A program made the translations under genes and the position numbers. Below are positions 33,903 through 42,816 of a DNA stretch of 64,000 bases, in pieces (position 1 is the stretch's first letter; every line of letters starts with the position of its first letter). The notes below the pieces were generated by a model. It did not search any database. It was not told the origin of the DNA and was given only the letters and a program-made list of their open reading frames with translations. The DNA lies in contig JBGQAK010000008.1 in the NCBI GenBank assembly GCA_041494245.1, positions 62,001-126,000 of the forward strand. The letters run 5' to 3'. Source of the stretch: RBG-13-68-16 sp041494245. Lineage in GTDB: Bacteria; Acidobacteriota; Thermoanaerobaculia; Thermoanaerobaculales; Thermoanaerobaculaceae.

Positions 33903-36182
33903 ATGCACCGTAGGCACGTGCTGGACGAGGTGCGGGCCGCGCGCGCCAACGGCCTCACGCTCGCGCAGCTCGAGCGCAAGCTGCAGGCCTCGTGGGACAG
34001 GGACACCGTCCGCGCCGAGCTGGCCGCCCTCCTGGCTCAGGCCGAGGAGCGCGGCGAGATCGTTCGGGGCAAGGGCCGCGTGACGGCCGTGGAGTTCACG
34101 GACTTCTACGCCGGCGAGCTGCGGCTGACCGCGCGCGGCTTCGGCATCGTGCGCCTGGGGGAGCGCGACCTCCCCGACATCGTCGTGCCGGCCGAGAAGC
34201 TCTCCTCGGCGCTGGACGGGGACCAGGTCCTCGTCTACCGGGGCAGCCGGCGCAGGCGCGGCCAGATCGTCCCCGAGAAGCACGGCGAGGTCGTGCGGGT
34301 GCTGCGGCGGCGGCGTCCCACTCTGGTCGGCCGGTTCGTGCCCGACGCGGAGCACCCTTGGGTGGACCCGTTCGCGCGCCGGCTGAAGGTGCGAGTCCTG
34401 CTCGATCCGATCCCGGAGGAGCTGCCCAGGCCGGGGGAGTTCGTCGAGGTGGCGGTGGGCGAGGTACCGGAGCAGGGAGCGGTGGCGGGCCGCCTGGTCC
34501 GCCGCCTCGGTGCGCCCGGCGAGAGCGGCGTGGACGAGGAGGTCGTGCTGGCCGAGCTGGCGATCCCGGTGGATTTCCCGCCGGAGGCGCTGCGCGAGGC
34601 GGACGATCTGCCCGAGTCCGTGTTCCCGCGGGACCTCGAGGGCCGGAAGGACCTGCGCGAACAGGCGGCGGTGACGATCGATGGGGAGACCGCCCGCGAC
34701 TTCGACGACGCGGTGGCGGCCCGCCGTGGCCCGCAAGGTGCGATCGAGGTCTTCGTGCACATCGCCGACGTGTCGCACTACGTCCGCCCCGGCACCGCCC
34801 TCGACGCGGCGGCGCGCGAGCGGGGTACCAGCGTCTACCTGCCGGGGCGCTGCGTCCCGATGCTCCCGGAGAAGCTCTCCAACCACCTATGCTCCCTCGT
34901 GCCCGACGAGGACCGGCTGGCTTTCTCCGTCCGGTTCCTGGTGACGCCCTCCGGAGCCGTCGAGGGTTACCGGGCGGAGCGCAGCGTCTTCCGCTCGCAA
35001 CGCCGCTGCACCTACACCGAGGTGTTCGTCTGGCTCGAAGAGGGCTCCTGGCCGGCCGACCTCGCGCTCGGGGTGCGGCACTCGCTGCAGCTCCTCGACG
35101 AGGCGGCGCGCCGCATCGGCGAGCGGCGGAGGGGGAGGGGCGCCATCGACTTCGACCTCCCCGAACCGGAGATCCTCCTCGATCCCGAAGGGTTCATGAC
35201 CGGCGTGCAGGCCGCCCCGCGCAACCGTGCCCACCGGTTGATCGAGGAGCTGATGATCGCGGCCAACGAGTGCGTGGCCCGCATGCTCGTCCACGGCAGG
35301 CAGCCCGGGCTGTTCCGCGTCCACGAGCGCCCCTCGGCCGGCAAGCTGGCCGAGCTGCAGGCGGTGCTGGAGGAGTTTGGGATCGCGCTCAAGGGCGACC
35401 TCGACGAGCTGCCTCCGCGCGAGCTGCAGCGCGTGCTCGCCGAGATCGCCGAGAAGCCGGGGGAACGTTTCCTGCAGACGCTCGTCCTGCGCTCGCTCGC
35501 GCGCGCCGCTTACGACCCGGAGTGCAAGGGCCACTACGCGCTCGCGACCGAGTTCTACCTGCACTTCACCTCGCCGATCAGGCGCTACCCGGACCTGGTC
35601 GTGCACCGCTCGCTCGCTCGCGCGCTCGCCGGCGAGTTGCCGACGGGAGCGGAGCGGGCGCTGCTGGAGGCCGATCTCGAGGACCTCGCCGAGAGCTGCT
35701 CCTTCACCGAGCGGCGCTCCGAGGATGCCGAGCGCGAGGTGGTCAAGTGGAAGCAGCTCGAGTACATGCGCGCCCACGTCGGGGAGGAGTTCTCGGGGCA
35801 CGTCACCGGAGTCGTCGCGTTCGGGCTGTTCGTCCAGCTCGAGGAGGTGTACGTCGAAGGGCTGGTGCACGTCGCGGACCTGAAGGACGACTTCTACCGC
35901 TACGACGAGACCGGGCACCGGCAGGTCGGGCAGCGGTGGGGGAGGGTGCTCCGCCTGGGCGACGCGATGCGCGTTCGAGTCAAGGGGATCAACGAGGAGT
36001 TCCTGGAGGTGAACCTCGAGCCGCTCCTCGCGCCTCCGGGGCTGGAGCGCCAGAAGCGTGGCAGAAAAGTCGAGCCGGTCCAGGAACGGAATTCCCGGAG
36101 CAAGGTCGTGCGCCCTTCGAGGCGCCCGGCTCCAAGGACCATCCGTGTGGGCAAAGTCCATGGGCGCGGGCCCCGTCGGTAG
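33903..36182 (+). CDS. rnr: Ribonuclease R (RNB exoribonuclease)
   Basis: 759-aa 3-prime-to-5-prime exoribonuclease degrading structured RNA. Order: N-terminal helix-turn-helix/cold-shock regions (about 1-210), the RNB catalytic domain (about 230-565) with the acidic cluster TARDFDDAV (about 262), and a C-terminal S1 domain (about 605-690; GHVTGVVAFGLFVQL), then an Arg/Lys-rich tail. ATG 33903 is preferred because GGAAGGCGGGC is just upstream; an in-frame GTG at 33879 lacks one. It lies just after the tRNA-Leu, which runs divergently. Confidence 0.92.
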   Translation: MHRRHVLDEVRAARANGLTLAQLERKLQASWDRDTVRAELAALLAQAEERGEIVRGKGRVTAVEFTDFYAGELRLTARGFGIVRLGERDLPDIVVPAEKLSSALDGDQVLVYRGSRRRRGQIVPEKHGEVVRVLRRRRPTLVGRFVPDAEHPWVDPFARRLKVRVLLDPIPEELPRPGEFVEVAVGEVPEQGAVAGRLVRRLGAPGESGVDEEVVLAELAIPVDFPPEALREADDLPESVFPRDLEGRKDLREQAAVTIDGETARDFDDAVAARRGPQGAIEVFVHIADVSHYVRPGTALDAAARERGTSVYLPGRCVPMLPEKLSNHLCSLVPDEDRLAFSVRFLVTPSGAVEGYRAERSVFRSQRRCTYTEVFVWLEEGSWPADLALGVRHSLQLLDEAARRIGERRRGRGAIDFDLPEPEILLDPEGFMTGVQAAPRNRAHRLIEELMIAANECVARMLVHGRQPGLFRVHERPSAGKLAELQAVLEEFGIALKGDLDELPPRELQRVLAEIAEKPGERFLQTLVLRSLARAAYDPECKGHYALATEFYLHFTSPIRRYPDLVVHRSLARALAGELPTGAERALLEADLEDLAESCSFTERRSEDAEREVVKWKQLEYMRAHVGEEFSGHVTGVVAFGLFVQLEEVYVEGLVHVADLKDDFYRYDETGHRQVGQRWGRVLRLGDAMRVRVKGINEEFLEVNLEPLLAPPGLERQKRGRKVEPVQERNSRSKVVRPSRRPAPRTIRVGKVHGRGPRR

Positions 36183-36205
36183 CGACCCGCGGTCCGGTCA
36201 CGTCT

Positions 36206-37882
36206 TTACTTTGGCCGTTTGATCTCCCAGGAGAGCGTTTTCTTGAACCTCATGTTCGGGAACTTCCCCCAGTCGTAGACGAGGGGGAGGTAGACCAGTC
36301 GGTAGCTCGGAGGCATCAGCAGCGAGTGTGTGGGCGGCGTGCCCGGCGTGGGCCAGGCCCCCGTCATGTAGTCATCCCACGATGCCTGTCCCGTGATGCT
36401 CAGCTGGCCGGGCGCGTAGGTTCGGTTCTCAGGGGGGCCCTCCCCTTTCTCCAAACCGCGGGGGACCACCGCCTGGGACTGCTGCTGCACCTCCTGCTGC
36501 CAGATTCCGGTGCACTGCTCGTTGGGACCGAGAAGGTTGCCGCTGAGCCTGTAACTGACCAGGTCACTCTTCGTGCTGCTCATGCCGAAGCTGTAGGTGT
36601 GATTGTGGCTGTTGAACGCGACCTGGATCGGCACGGGCACGCGGCCGCTCTTGTTCCCGGTAAAGCCACCGCGATAGCTGCAAACCTCGTGGACCGTATT
36701 CGAGTTGTAGTTGTCGTGGAATTGGATGTCCGCGTCGTCGGATCGGTATGTCGCCTTACGCCCGTCCGCCTTTACGAACTTAACCCGCGCCTTAAACGTC
36801 ACCGAGTAATGGCGCGTCACCGTGACCTTCGTCTTCCCGCCGGGGTTGTAGGTGCCGCCAAGGTCCTCGCTGTAGGTGATCTTCACGTCCCACTGGTCGC
36901 AGATGATGTTGAACTCCTTCTTGGCGATTTCGTTCTTGGGGCTTGGGTCGTACTTCTTTTTTTTCTCGCACGTGTTGAAAACGGTGAGTGTCTCCTTGTC
37001 CGGCTTGCAGCCGTCCGGTGCCCTGTACTGTACGGCGACAGCTCCCTGCTCTCCTGCCCTGAAAACATAGAACTCCTTGATCTTCGTTTCAGCGTTCAAG
37101 ATCTTGCCCTTCTCGACCTTCACGAGGATCCGCTGCCACGCCTGCGTCGGCCGACCCTCCTCGTCCCTCAGCTCGGAGAGCTTGATTGTCACGCTGTCCC
37201 CAGCCTGTGCCGTGTCGTTCGGGACCTCCACTCGCGCCCGCTCAGGGGTCCGCTCGTAGTCCCGGATGAGCGTGTCCAGTGGCAAGAACAGGCTCTTGGA
37301 GAGTTCCTCGACTCGATTGCCGACGTCCAACCAAATGTGCCCGGACCAAGAAGTGGAGCCTTCCTTGACCGTCTTGCTGTTGTGGTGGTCGAGGAGCTTG
37401 AGGTGAAACGTGAAGGTGCCCTCGAGGTTTCCGCCCCAGCAGTCCCCTGGGGACTCTGGGTCGCACTCGCGCTTTGTCTTCCCCGTGACCTGGTCAGCGG
37501 TGATTGATCCAACGAAGACGTAATCGAGGTCCTCCTCGGGTGTGGTGGTCGTCGGCGGCAGGGGTGGCAGGTGGTCCCTTCGTCGTAAGGCGGCATCGAT
37601 CTTTTGCATCTGGATGTAGGCGGCTTTCATAGCTTTGGCGTTCACCCAATTGAAGCTCGGACAGTCGCAGTTAAGGGTGGGCATCTCCAACGGTCCTTGC
37701 ACCATTCCCCTGAAGAAGGTGCTCACTGCCCCCGCGTCCTGCTCCTGGCCGTCAGGAAGCGCGATGGGCATCACAGTGAGCTCTCGGTGGCAGCAGGTTC
37801 TTGCGGAGACCTGAGTCGCCAGCCCAAAGGCAAGCACAAGGACCAGCAGAAGAGGGCAGGGGGTGAGTCTCTTGCTTCTCAC
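36206..37882 (-). CDS. Exported protein of unknown function
   Basis: 558 aa with a signal peptide (residues 1-27, cleavage near VSA-RT). The start is GTG with GGGAGG upstream. Mature protein is Cys- and charge-containing; residues 205-300 have an Ig-like/Big-like character (RVEVPNDTAQAGDSVTIKL), and a central Lys-rich patch (EKKKKYDPS) is near 308. I recognise no named family. It lies 53 bp after the OmpA-type gene on the same strand, so the two may be an envelope operon. Lower GC than its neighbours by eye. Confidence 0.7.
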   Translation of the reverse strand: MRSKRLTPCPLLLVLVLAFGLATQVSARTCCHRELTVMPIALPDGQEQDAGAVSTFFRGMVQGPLEMPTLNCDCPSFNWVNAKAMKAAYIQMQKIDAALRRRDHLPPLPPTTTTPEEDLDYVFVGSITADQVTGKTKRECDPESPGDCWGGNLEGTFTFHLKLLDHHNSKTVKEGSTSWSGHIWLDVGNRVEELSKSLFLPLDTLIRDYERTPERARVEVPNDTAQAGDSVTIKLSELRDEEGRPTQAWQRILVKVEKGKILNAETKIKEFYVFRAGEQGAVAVQYRAPDGCKPDKETLTVFNTCEKKKKYDPSPKNEIAKKEFNIICDQWDVKITYSEDLGGTYNPGGKTKVTVTRHYSVTFKARVKFVKADGRKATYRSDDADIQFHDNYNSNTVHEVCSYRGGFTGNKSGRVPVPIQVAFNSHNHTYSFGMSSTKSDLVSYRLSGNLLGPNEQCTGIWQQEVQQQSQAVVPRGLEKGEGPPENRTYAPGQLSITGQASWDDYMTGAWPTPGTPPTHSLLMPPSYRLVYLPLVYDWGKFPNMRFKKTLSWEIKRPK

Positions 37883-37935
37883 GTTCAGCCTCCCTTCGGT
37901 CCAGCCCGAACGGGGTAGGATGAAACTGGGGTTTG

Positions 37936-38766
37936 TTACCTCTCCACCAGCTCCACCCGCCGATTCTTGGCCTTGCCGTCCTCGGTCTTGTTCGATGCCA
38001 CCGGGGCGAGCGAGGCCACGCCGTACGGCTTCAGGCGCGCCGCCACGATGCCATGCTTGGCGACCAGTGCGTTGACGACCGATGTCGCGCGGTCCTGCGA
38101 GAGCTTCATGTTGTGCTCGAACGTCCCGGTGTTGTCGGTGTGGCCGACGATGAAGACGTTGAGGCTCGGATTGTTCGTGAGCAGCTTCGCCATCTCGGCG
38201 AGCGCCGGTTCGGACTCAGGCTTGATCTCGGCCTTGTCGGTGTCGAAGTAAATCCCGTAGACGGCGGCGTGGCCTGTGGTTGTGATGTCGGAGAGCCACG
38301 AGGCGGCATTCGCCTGGATGGTCTGCTCCATGGCCTGACGTTCCGTGATGTTCAGCTCGATGCAGTCGCCGCCGTTCCAGGGGTGCGCCCGCACCCAGAT
38401 CTCCTTCCCCTCCTTGACGATCTTCCCGATCGTGAATGACTTGCCTTGCGTGTACAGGACCGTACCGCCGGCCTTCCGGATGGCGTTCTCGTAGTTGCGG
38501 ATCACCTCGAGCTCACTTGCGCCTTCGACGTCTTTCTTGTGGCAGTAGTTGAGAAGGTAGTACTCTCCCTCAACGGCCTCCTTGCTGTCCTTCAGTTGGT
38601 AGGTATAGGCGTCGAACTTCGTATGCTCGTAACTGTCGAGGTAGTACCCCGGCCAGCGCGAGAACAGCGGGTAATCCTTACCTCCCTTGGCGTCCTCCTG
38701 CGCCAGCGCCGCTCCGCCGAAGAGGAGAGCCCCGATCGCGACAACCAACGCAGCGTTCCTTCTCAT
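37936..38766 (-). CDS. OmpA-family outer-membrane/peptidoglycan-binding protein
   Basis: 276-aa exported protein with a signal peptide (residues 1-22) and a C-terminal OmpA domain (about 160-275): IYFDTDKAEIKPES, VFIVGHTDNTG, SQDRATSVVNAL and KAKNRRVELV. The Asp and Arg of the peptidoglycan diaminopimelate pocket are within the TD and NRR motifs. The N-terminal part (30-150) is not a recognisable beta-barrel, so it may be a periplasmic or lipoprotein-like linker. Strong GGAAGGAGGATC before the ATG. A truncated second copy of its C-terminus lies immediately upstream. Confidence 0.9.
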   Translation of the reverse strand: MRRNAALVVAIGALLFGGAALAQEDAKGGKDYPLFSRWPGYYLDSYEHTKFDAYTYQLKDSKEAVEGEYYLLNYCHKKDVEGASELEVIRNYENAIRKAGGTVLYTQGKSFTIGKIVKEGKEIWVRAHPWNGGDCIELNITERQAMEQTIQANAASWLSDITTTGHAAVYGIYFDTDKAEIKPESEPALAEMAKLLTNNPSLNVFIVGHTDNTGTFEHNMKLSQDRATSVVNALVAKHGIVAARLKPYGVASLAPVASNKTEDGKAKNRRVELVER

Positions 38767-38788
38767 GGTTGATCCTCCTTCCAGCTCT

Positions 38789-38863
38789 TCACCGCTTCAC
38801 CAACTCGACGCGGCGGTTCTTTGCGCCTCTTTCTTCCCTATCTTTTGATGTGGCCCCCGGAGC
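38789..38863 (-). pseudogene. OmpA C-terminal remnant
   Basis: On the minus strand the last 24 residues of an open frame read APGATSKDREERGAKNRRVELVKR-like, matching APVASNKTEDGKAKNRRVELVER at the end of the OmpA protein. Only this tail is recognisable; the preceding in-frame residues are unrelated, so it is a decayed tail of a second OmpA-type gene. Confidence 0.7.
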
Positions 38864-39147
38864 CACGATCGCGTTCCCGGTAGGTCTGGCGGCGGCGTTG
38901 CGGTTCCTCGCGGCACGGTATCGGTTACCGGTGGGTCCCTTCGCAGTTGGGGATCGTGGTGAGGAGATGCGTCGTCGGACTGATTGTGAAAAATAGCACA
39001 AGAAATCCGAGAGTTCCGCGGCAAACGCTCATACGGCCGAGAATCGCTCATCGCATTGGTTCCTGGGCGATTGTACGTCAACCGTCTGTAACCTCAAGTA
39101 TCAGCGGCGGCCGCGCTCGGGAGCAGCGGCGAAAAGGGGTCAAGAAA
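38864..39147. other. Intergenic remainder upstream of the OmpA remnant
   Basis: With the remnant and the OmpA leader this is part of a roughly 380-bp gap (38767-39147) between the OmpA gene and the GNAT stop. No intact gene, clear promoter or terminator is visible in it. Confidence 0.5.
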
Positions 39148-40083
39148 CTAGCCGATGGTGGCGGACGGGAGTACGTAGCGGTCGAGCGTGCTGCCCGCTT
39201 TGCGGCTCATCCAGGTGGAGCTGGCGCGGCAATCGGCGCCGGCGTCGAGCAGGTGCTCGATGGCGCTCTCGAAAGGCGCGGGGAGCATGACCTGGACCTC
39301 CGGCGTCCCGCCCTCGCCGGCGAACTGCAGCGCCCAACCCAGGCCAGCGAGGGCGGCCTCGGTGGTGGCCGCAGCGACCGGCCCGCACTGGCCCGGGCCG
39401 CCGTAGGCGTAGGCCGCGATGCGCTGCCCGTCGCGGACCTTGGCGATGCGGAGCCGCCGCTCGGTAAACCAGTGCTCGTGGTCCATCGGCCGCGTCACCC
39501 CGCGCACCAGCCGGTCCAGGCGCTCCAGGTCGGCGGAGCCGACGCGCCGCTGCGCCACGTCCTCGGAGACCTCGGTGGCGGGCCGGAGCTTCGCGAGCTC
39601 CTGCCCTACGATGCGGGCCTTCTCGGCCTTGAGAACGAGGCGGTAGACCGAAAGGCGCGGGCGCAGATCGAAACGGAAGAACAGGCCCTGCCAAGCGGCC
39701 TCACCGAGCACGTGGGCCGCGCATTCCATCGCGCCCGAACGCTCGCCGTGCGCCAGCAGGCGCCGCAGGAGCGGCTCGGCCACGTCGTCACCGCGGTACT
39801 CGGGTAGGAACCACGGCTGGGCGATGGTGAGCTGGCGCGACCGCACGTACGACGCGGCGAATCCGACCACCTCGTCGCCTACGCTCACGGTCAGGAAGCC
39901 GTCGCCGTCGTGGTACGCGAGGTGCCGGAGGTCGAACGCGAGGTCGCTGGGCACGTGGGGGCGCACGTTGACGGGGGCGGTGTCCTCCCATCCCGGCAGG
40001 GAGGCGCGCAGCTGCTCGGCCATCGCCACGAGGGGCTCCAGGCCGACCCGCGAGACCGGCTGCACCTTCACTTTCCCCGCCAT
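39148..40083 (-). CDS. GNAT-type N-acetyltransferase-like protein
   Basis: 311 aa from ATG 40083 (GGGAGGT upstream; a longer in-frame start has no support). The protein has two GNAT-like halves: VGDEVVGFAASYV then RGDDVAEPLLRRLLAHGE (about 95), the acetyl-CoA-binding R/Q-x-x-G-x-G/A region in degenerate form, and AYAYGGPGQCGPVAAAT (about 240). Substrate unknown. It runs divergently from the membrane Fe-S oxidoreductase. Confidence 0.75.
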   Translation of the reverse strand: MAGKVKVQPVSRVGLEPLVAMAEQLRASLPGWEDTAPVNVRPHVPSDLAFDLRHLAYHDGDGFLTVSVGDEVVGFAASYVRSRQLTIAQPWFLPEYRGDDVAEPLLRRLLAHGERSGAMECAAHVLGEAAWQGLFFRFDLRPRLSVYRLVLKAEKARIVGQELAKLRPATEVSEDVAQRRVGSADLERLDRLVRGVTRPMDHEHWFTERRLRIAKVRDGQRIAAYAYGGPGQCGPVAAATTEAALAGLGWALQFAGEGGTPEVQVMLPAPFESAIEHLLDAGADCRASSTWMSRKAGSTLDRYVLPSATIG

Positions 40084-40221
40084 CTCAAGACCTCCCGCCG
40101 ACGCCACCAGCGGCGCCCGGCACCGAACATGCCGGGGCGCCGATTTTAGCAGCCCCGTGCGGTATTTGCTGCGCCGCACAGCGGGGATGTGTCAGAATGC
40201 GGGCCGAAGCGGAGGGACGAG

Positions 40222-42252
40222 ATGATGCCGCACCACGCGACGGCAGGGAGCTTCCTCGGCGTTTCCGACACCCTCTGGTTCGCTCTCCTCACCTTCGCGG
40301 CGATCTCGGGCGTCGTCTGGTCCCTCAGCCGCAAGTACTCGCTCCTTGCGGCCGGGAAGGGCGGCGTCCCGCTCGACCGCTGGGGCGAGCGGCTGCGCGG
40401 CCTCCTCGTGTTCTTCATCGGCCAGAAGCGGATGTTCATCGAGCCGCTGCCGGGGATCATGCACGCGCTGATCTTCTGGGGTTTCCTCGTCTTCACGGTG
40501 AGATCGACCTCGATGGTGATCGAGGGCCTGACGCGCGGGTGGGAGCTGCCGTTCCTGCACACGCCGGTCGGCAACGCCTACCTGCTCACCAAGGACCTCT
40601 TCGCGGTGCTGGTCCTGGTGGGCGTCGCGATCGCCGCCTGGCGGCGCCTGGTGACCCGCCCCGAGCGGCTGGAGTACAGCGGTGACGCCTGGGTGATCCT
40701 GGGGCTGATCGCAGGCCTGATGGTGACCGACCTGCTGGCCGACGGGGCCCGCATCGCCGGGGGAGCCCCGGGGGCGTGGCAGTGGACCCCCGTCTCGCTG
40801 ATGGTGGGCTCCGTGCTCTCGGGCACGAGCGAGTCCGGCCTGCACGTCACTTACACCGCGGCGTGGTGGGTCCACCTGCTCGTGCTCTACACGTTCGCCA
40901 ACTACCTGCCATACTCCAAGCACTTCCACGTCTACACGTCGCTCCCCAACGTTCTGCTGCGCCCGCTCTCCGAGCCCGGCCGCCTTGGCAAGATGGACCT
41001 CGAGAACATCCAGGAGGGGACGGCGATCGGTGCCGCGAAGATCACCGACTTCACCTGGAAGCAGCTCCTCGACCTTTACACCTGCACCGAGTGCGGTCGC
41101 TGCACGGTCGTCTGCCCAACGACGATCACGAAGAAACCGCTGATTCCGCGCGACCTCACGATCGTCTTGCGCGACCACCTCAACGCCTCCGCGGGGGAGA
41201 TCGTCGTGGACCCGGGCGGGAAGCCCGGCACGCCCAGCCGCGAGCTGGCCGGCGACGTGATCGACCCCGAGGTGATCTGGGCGTGCACGACCTGCCGCTG
41301 GTGCGAGGAGTCGTGCCCCCTGTTCATCTCGTACGTGGACAAGATCGTCGAGGTGCGCCGCCACCTCGTCCTGGAGAAGGCCGAGTTCCCCGCGGAGGCG
41401 GAGCCCGCGTTCCGCGGCATGGAGGTCAACGGCAACCCCTGGCAGCTCGCCGCCGAGACGCGCGGCGACTGGGCCAAGGGCCTGGGCATCCCGCTCGCCT
41501 CCGAGGCGGGGGAGTTCGAGGTGCTCTTCTGGGTCGGCTGCGCGGGCTCGTACGACGACGCCGGCAAGAAGACCTCCGTGTCGCTGGCGAAGCTGCTGCA
41601 GGCTGCCGGCGTGAAGTTCGCGATCCTGGGACCGGAGGAGCGTTGTACCGGCGATGCCGCGCGCCGGCTCGGCAACGAGTACCTCTTCCAGATGCTGGCT
41701 TGCGGCAACGTCGAGACGCTGAACCGCCGCGGCGTCAAGAGGATCATCACCAACTGCCCGCACTGCTTCAACACGCTCGCCCACGAGTACCCGGATTTCG
41801 GAGGAAGCTACGAGGTCCTGCACGGGACGCAGATGGTGGCGGAGCTGGTCGCACAGGGGAGGCTCAAGCTCACCGGCGAGCTGCGCCGCGAGCTGACCTA
41901 CCACGACCCCTGTTACCTGGGACGGACCAACGGCGAGTACGACGCTCCCCGGGCGATCCTCTCCGCGATCCCCGGGCTGACGCTGAAGGAGGCGCCGCTC
42001 TCCCGGATGAAGGGGATGTGCTGCGGGGCGGGGGGCGGCCGCATGTGGCTGGAGGAGAAGCTCGGGACGCGCATCAACCAGACGCGGATGCGGCAGCTTG
42101 CGGAGTCGGGGACCAATGACGTCGCGGTGGCGTGCCCGTTCTGCGCGGTGATGGTCGGCAACGCGCAGCAGGAGCTCGGGCTCGAGACGGCGCAGACGGT
42201 GGACGTCATCACGCTCGCGGCGCAGGCGCTCGGGAGGCAAGGCGGGTTGTGA
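40222..42252 (+). CDS. Membrane Fe-S oxidoreductase (HdrD/DUF224-like, ETF-linked type)
   Basis: 676-aa inner-membrane protein; start ATG 40222 has GGAGGGACGAG. Five or six N-terminal TM helices (about residues 12-230) resemble a NarI-type heme-b domain, followed by two [4Fe-4S] motifs (CTECGRCTVVCP about 288 and CTTCRWCEESCP about 357) and two Cys-rich CCG-type domains (VGCAGSYDD about 435; MKGMCCGAGGGRM about 600). Such proteins are known as HdrD-like or EtfAB:quinone oxidoreductases and pass electrons from reduced ETF to menaquinone. It would serve the acyl-CoA dehydrogenase in this window; ETF genes are not in view. Confidence 0.85.
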   Translation: MMPHHATAGSFLGVSDTLWFALLTFAAISGVVWSLSRKYSLLAAGKGGVPLDRWGERLRGLLVFFIGQKRMFIEPLPGIMHALIFWGFLVFTVRSTSMVIEGLTRGWELPFLHTPVGNAYLLTKDLFAVLVLVGVAIAAWRRLVTRPERLEYSGDAWVILGLIAGLMVTDLLADGARIAGGAPGAWQWTPVSLMVGSVLSGTSESGLHVTYTAAWWVHLLVLYTFANYLPYSKHFHVYTSLPNVLLRPLSEPGRLGKMDLENIQEGTAIGAAKITDFTWKQLLDLYTCTECGRCTVVCPTTITKKPLIPRDLTIVLRDHLNASAGEIVVDPGGKPGTPSRELAGDVIDPEVIWACTTCRWCEESCPLFISYVDKIVEVRRHLVLEKAEFPAEAEPAFRGMEVNGNPWQLAAETRGDWAKGLGIPLASEAGEFEVLFWVGCAGSYDDAGKKTSVSLAKLLQAAGVKFAILGPEERCTGDAARRLGNEYLFQMLACGNVETLNRRGVKRIITNCPHCFNTLAHEYPDFGGSYEVLHGTQMVAELVAQGRLKLTGELRRELTYHDPCYLGRTNGEYDAPRAILSAIPGLTLKEAPLSRMKGMCCGAGGGRMWLEEKLGTRINQTRMRQLAESGTNDVAVACPFCAVMVGNAQQELGLETAQTVDVITLAAQALGRQGGL

Positions 42253-42297
42253 GGCCTGAGCGCGCCTGCCGGGTCCGGCGAAGCGGCACACATTGAG

Positions 42298-42681
42298 ATG
42301 ATTTCTCAAGTGGACAAAAGACGATTGACGGCGCGGCGGGGCGAAGCGCTCGCGGCGCTCTGGCTGAGGGTGAAAGGCTACCGCATCGAGGCGCGCAACT
42401 GGCGTTGCCCGCTCGGCGAGATCGACATCGTTGCCAGCAAGGGCGACACGCTCGTGTTCATCGAGGTCAAGGCACGCACGGGGGCCGGGGCGGGCTCGCC
42501 CGAGGAAGCCGTGACGGCCGCGAAGCAGCGGCGCCTCGTCCAGCTCGCCAACGCCTACCTGGCGCGCCGCCACGGGGAGACCCCGGCGTGCCGCTTCGAC
42601 GTCATCGCCGTGGAGGGCGGGCGCGGGCTCCCGCGCATCCGCCATCTGCGCGCCGCCTTCCGGGCGGACGGCCTCGTGTGA
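42298..42681 (+). CDS. yraN: YraN family (UPF0102) nuclease-like protein
   Basis: 127-aa protein with the restriction-endonuclease-like core of YraN: RRGEALAALWLRVKGYRIEARNWRCPLGEIDIVA (Glu/Asp metal ligands in GEIDI), VFIEVKAR (the ExK motif, about 62) and the C-terminal FDVIAVE. Function is unproven; homologues are implicated in DNA handling. It follows the Fe-S oxidoreductase by 46 bp. Confidence 0.9.
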   Translation: MISQVDKRRLTARRGEALAALWLRVKGYRIEARNWRCPLGEIDIVASKGDTLVFIEVKARTGAGAGSPEEAVTAAKQRRLVQLANAYLARRHGETPACRFDVIAVEGGRGLPRIRHLRAAFRADGLV

Positions 42682-42720
42682 GAGCGAGGCCTTTCGGCGA
42701 AGTACGTGCGGTAACGAGAC

Positions 42721-42743
42721 GGGGCGGCCCCGCCGGCCGCCCC
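42721..42743. terminator. Putative bidirectional terminator hairpin
   Basis: GGGGCGGCC (42721-42729) and GGCCGCCCC (42735-42743) form a perfect 9-bp GC stem with a 5-base loop between convergent yraN and thiolase. A T-rich tail is weak on both sides, so this may be Rho-assisted or simply a hairpin. Confidence 0.55.
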
Positions 42744-42816
42744 GCTGTCGCTCTCATTGTCGCCCGGGGTGGGTGGGGGCGCGGACCCCGGAACCCAGTC
42801 CCCGGACACCTGTTCT

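Noticed and set aside
33992..37507. 1171-codon plus-strand frame crossing rnr and the exported unknown gene
   Set aside because: It overlaps rnr in another frame and is antisense to the next gene; Arg/Gly/Ala-rich with no motif.
40154..40187. GC-rich imperfect hairpin between the GNAT and Fe-S oxidoreductase genes
   Set aside because: Stem has a 3-base bulge and the site is a divergent promoter region, so it is weak evidence for a terminator or regulatory RNA.
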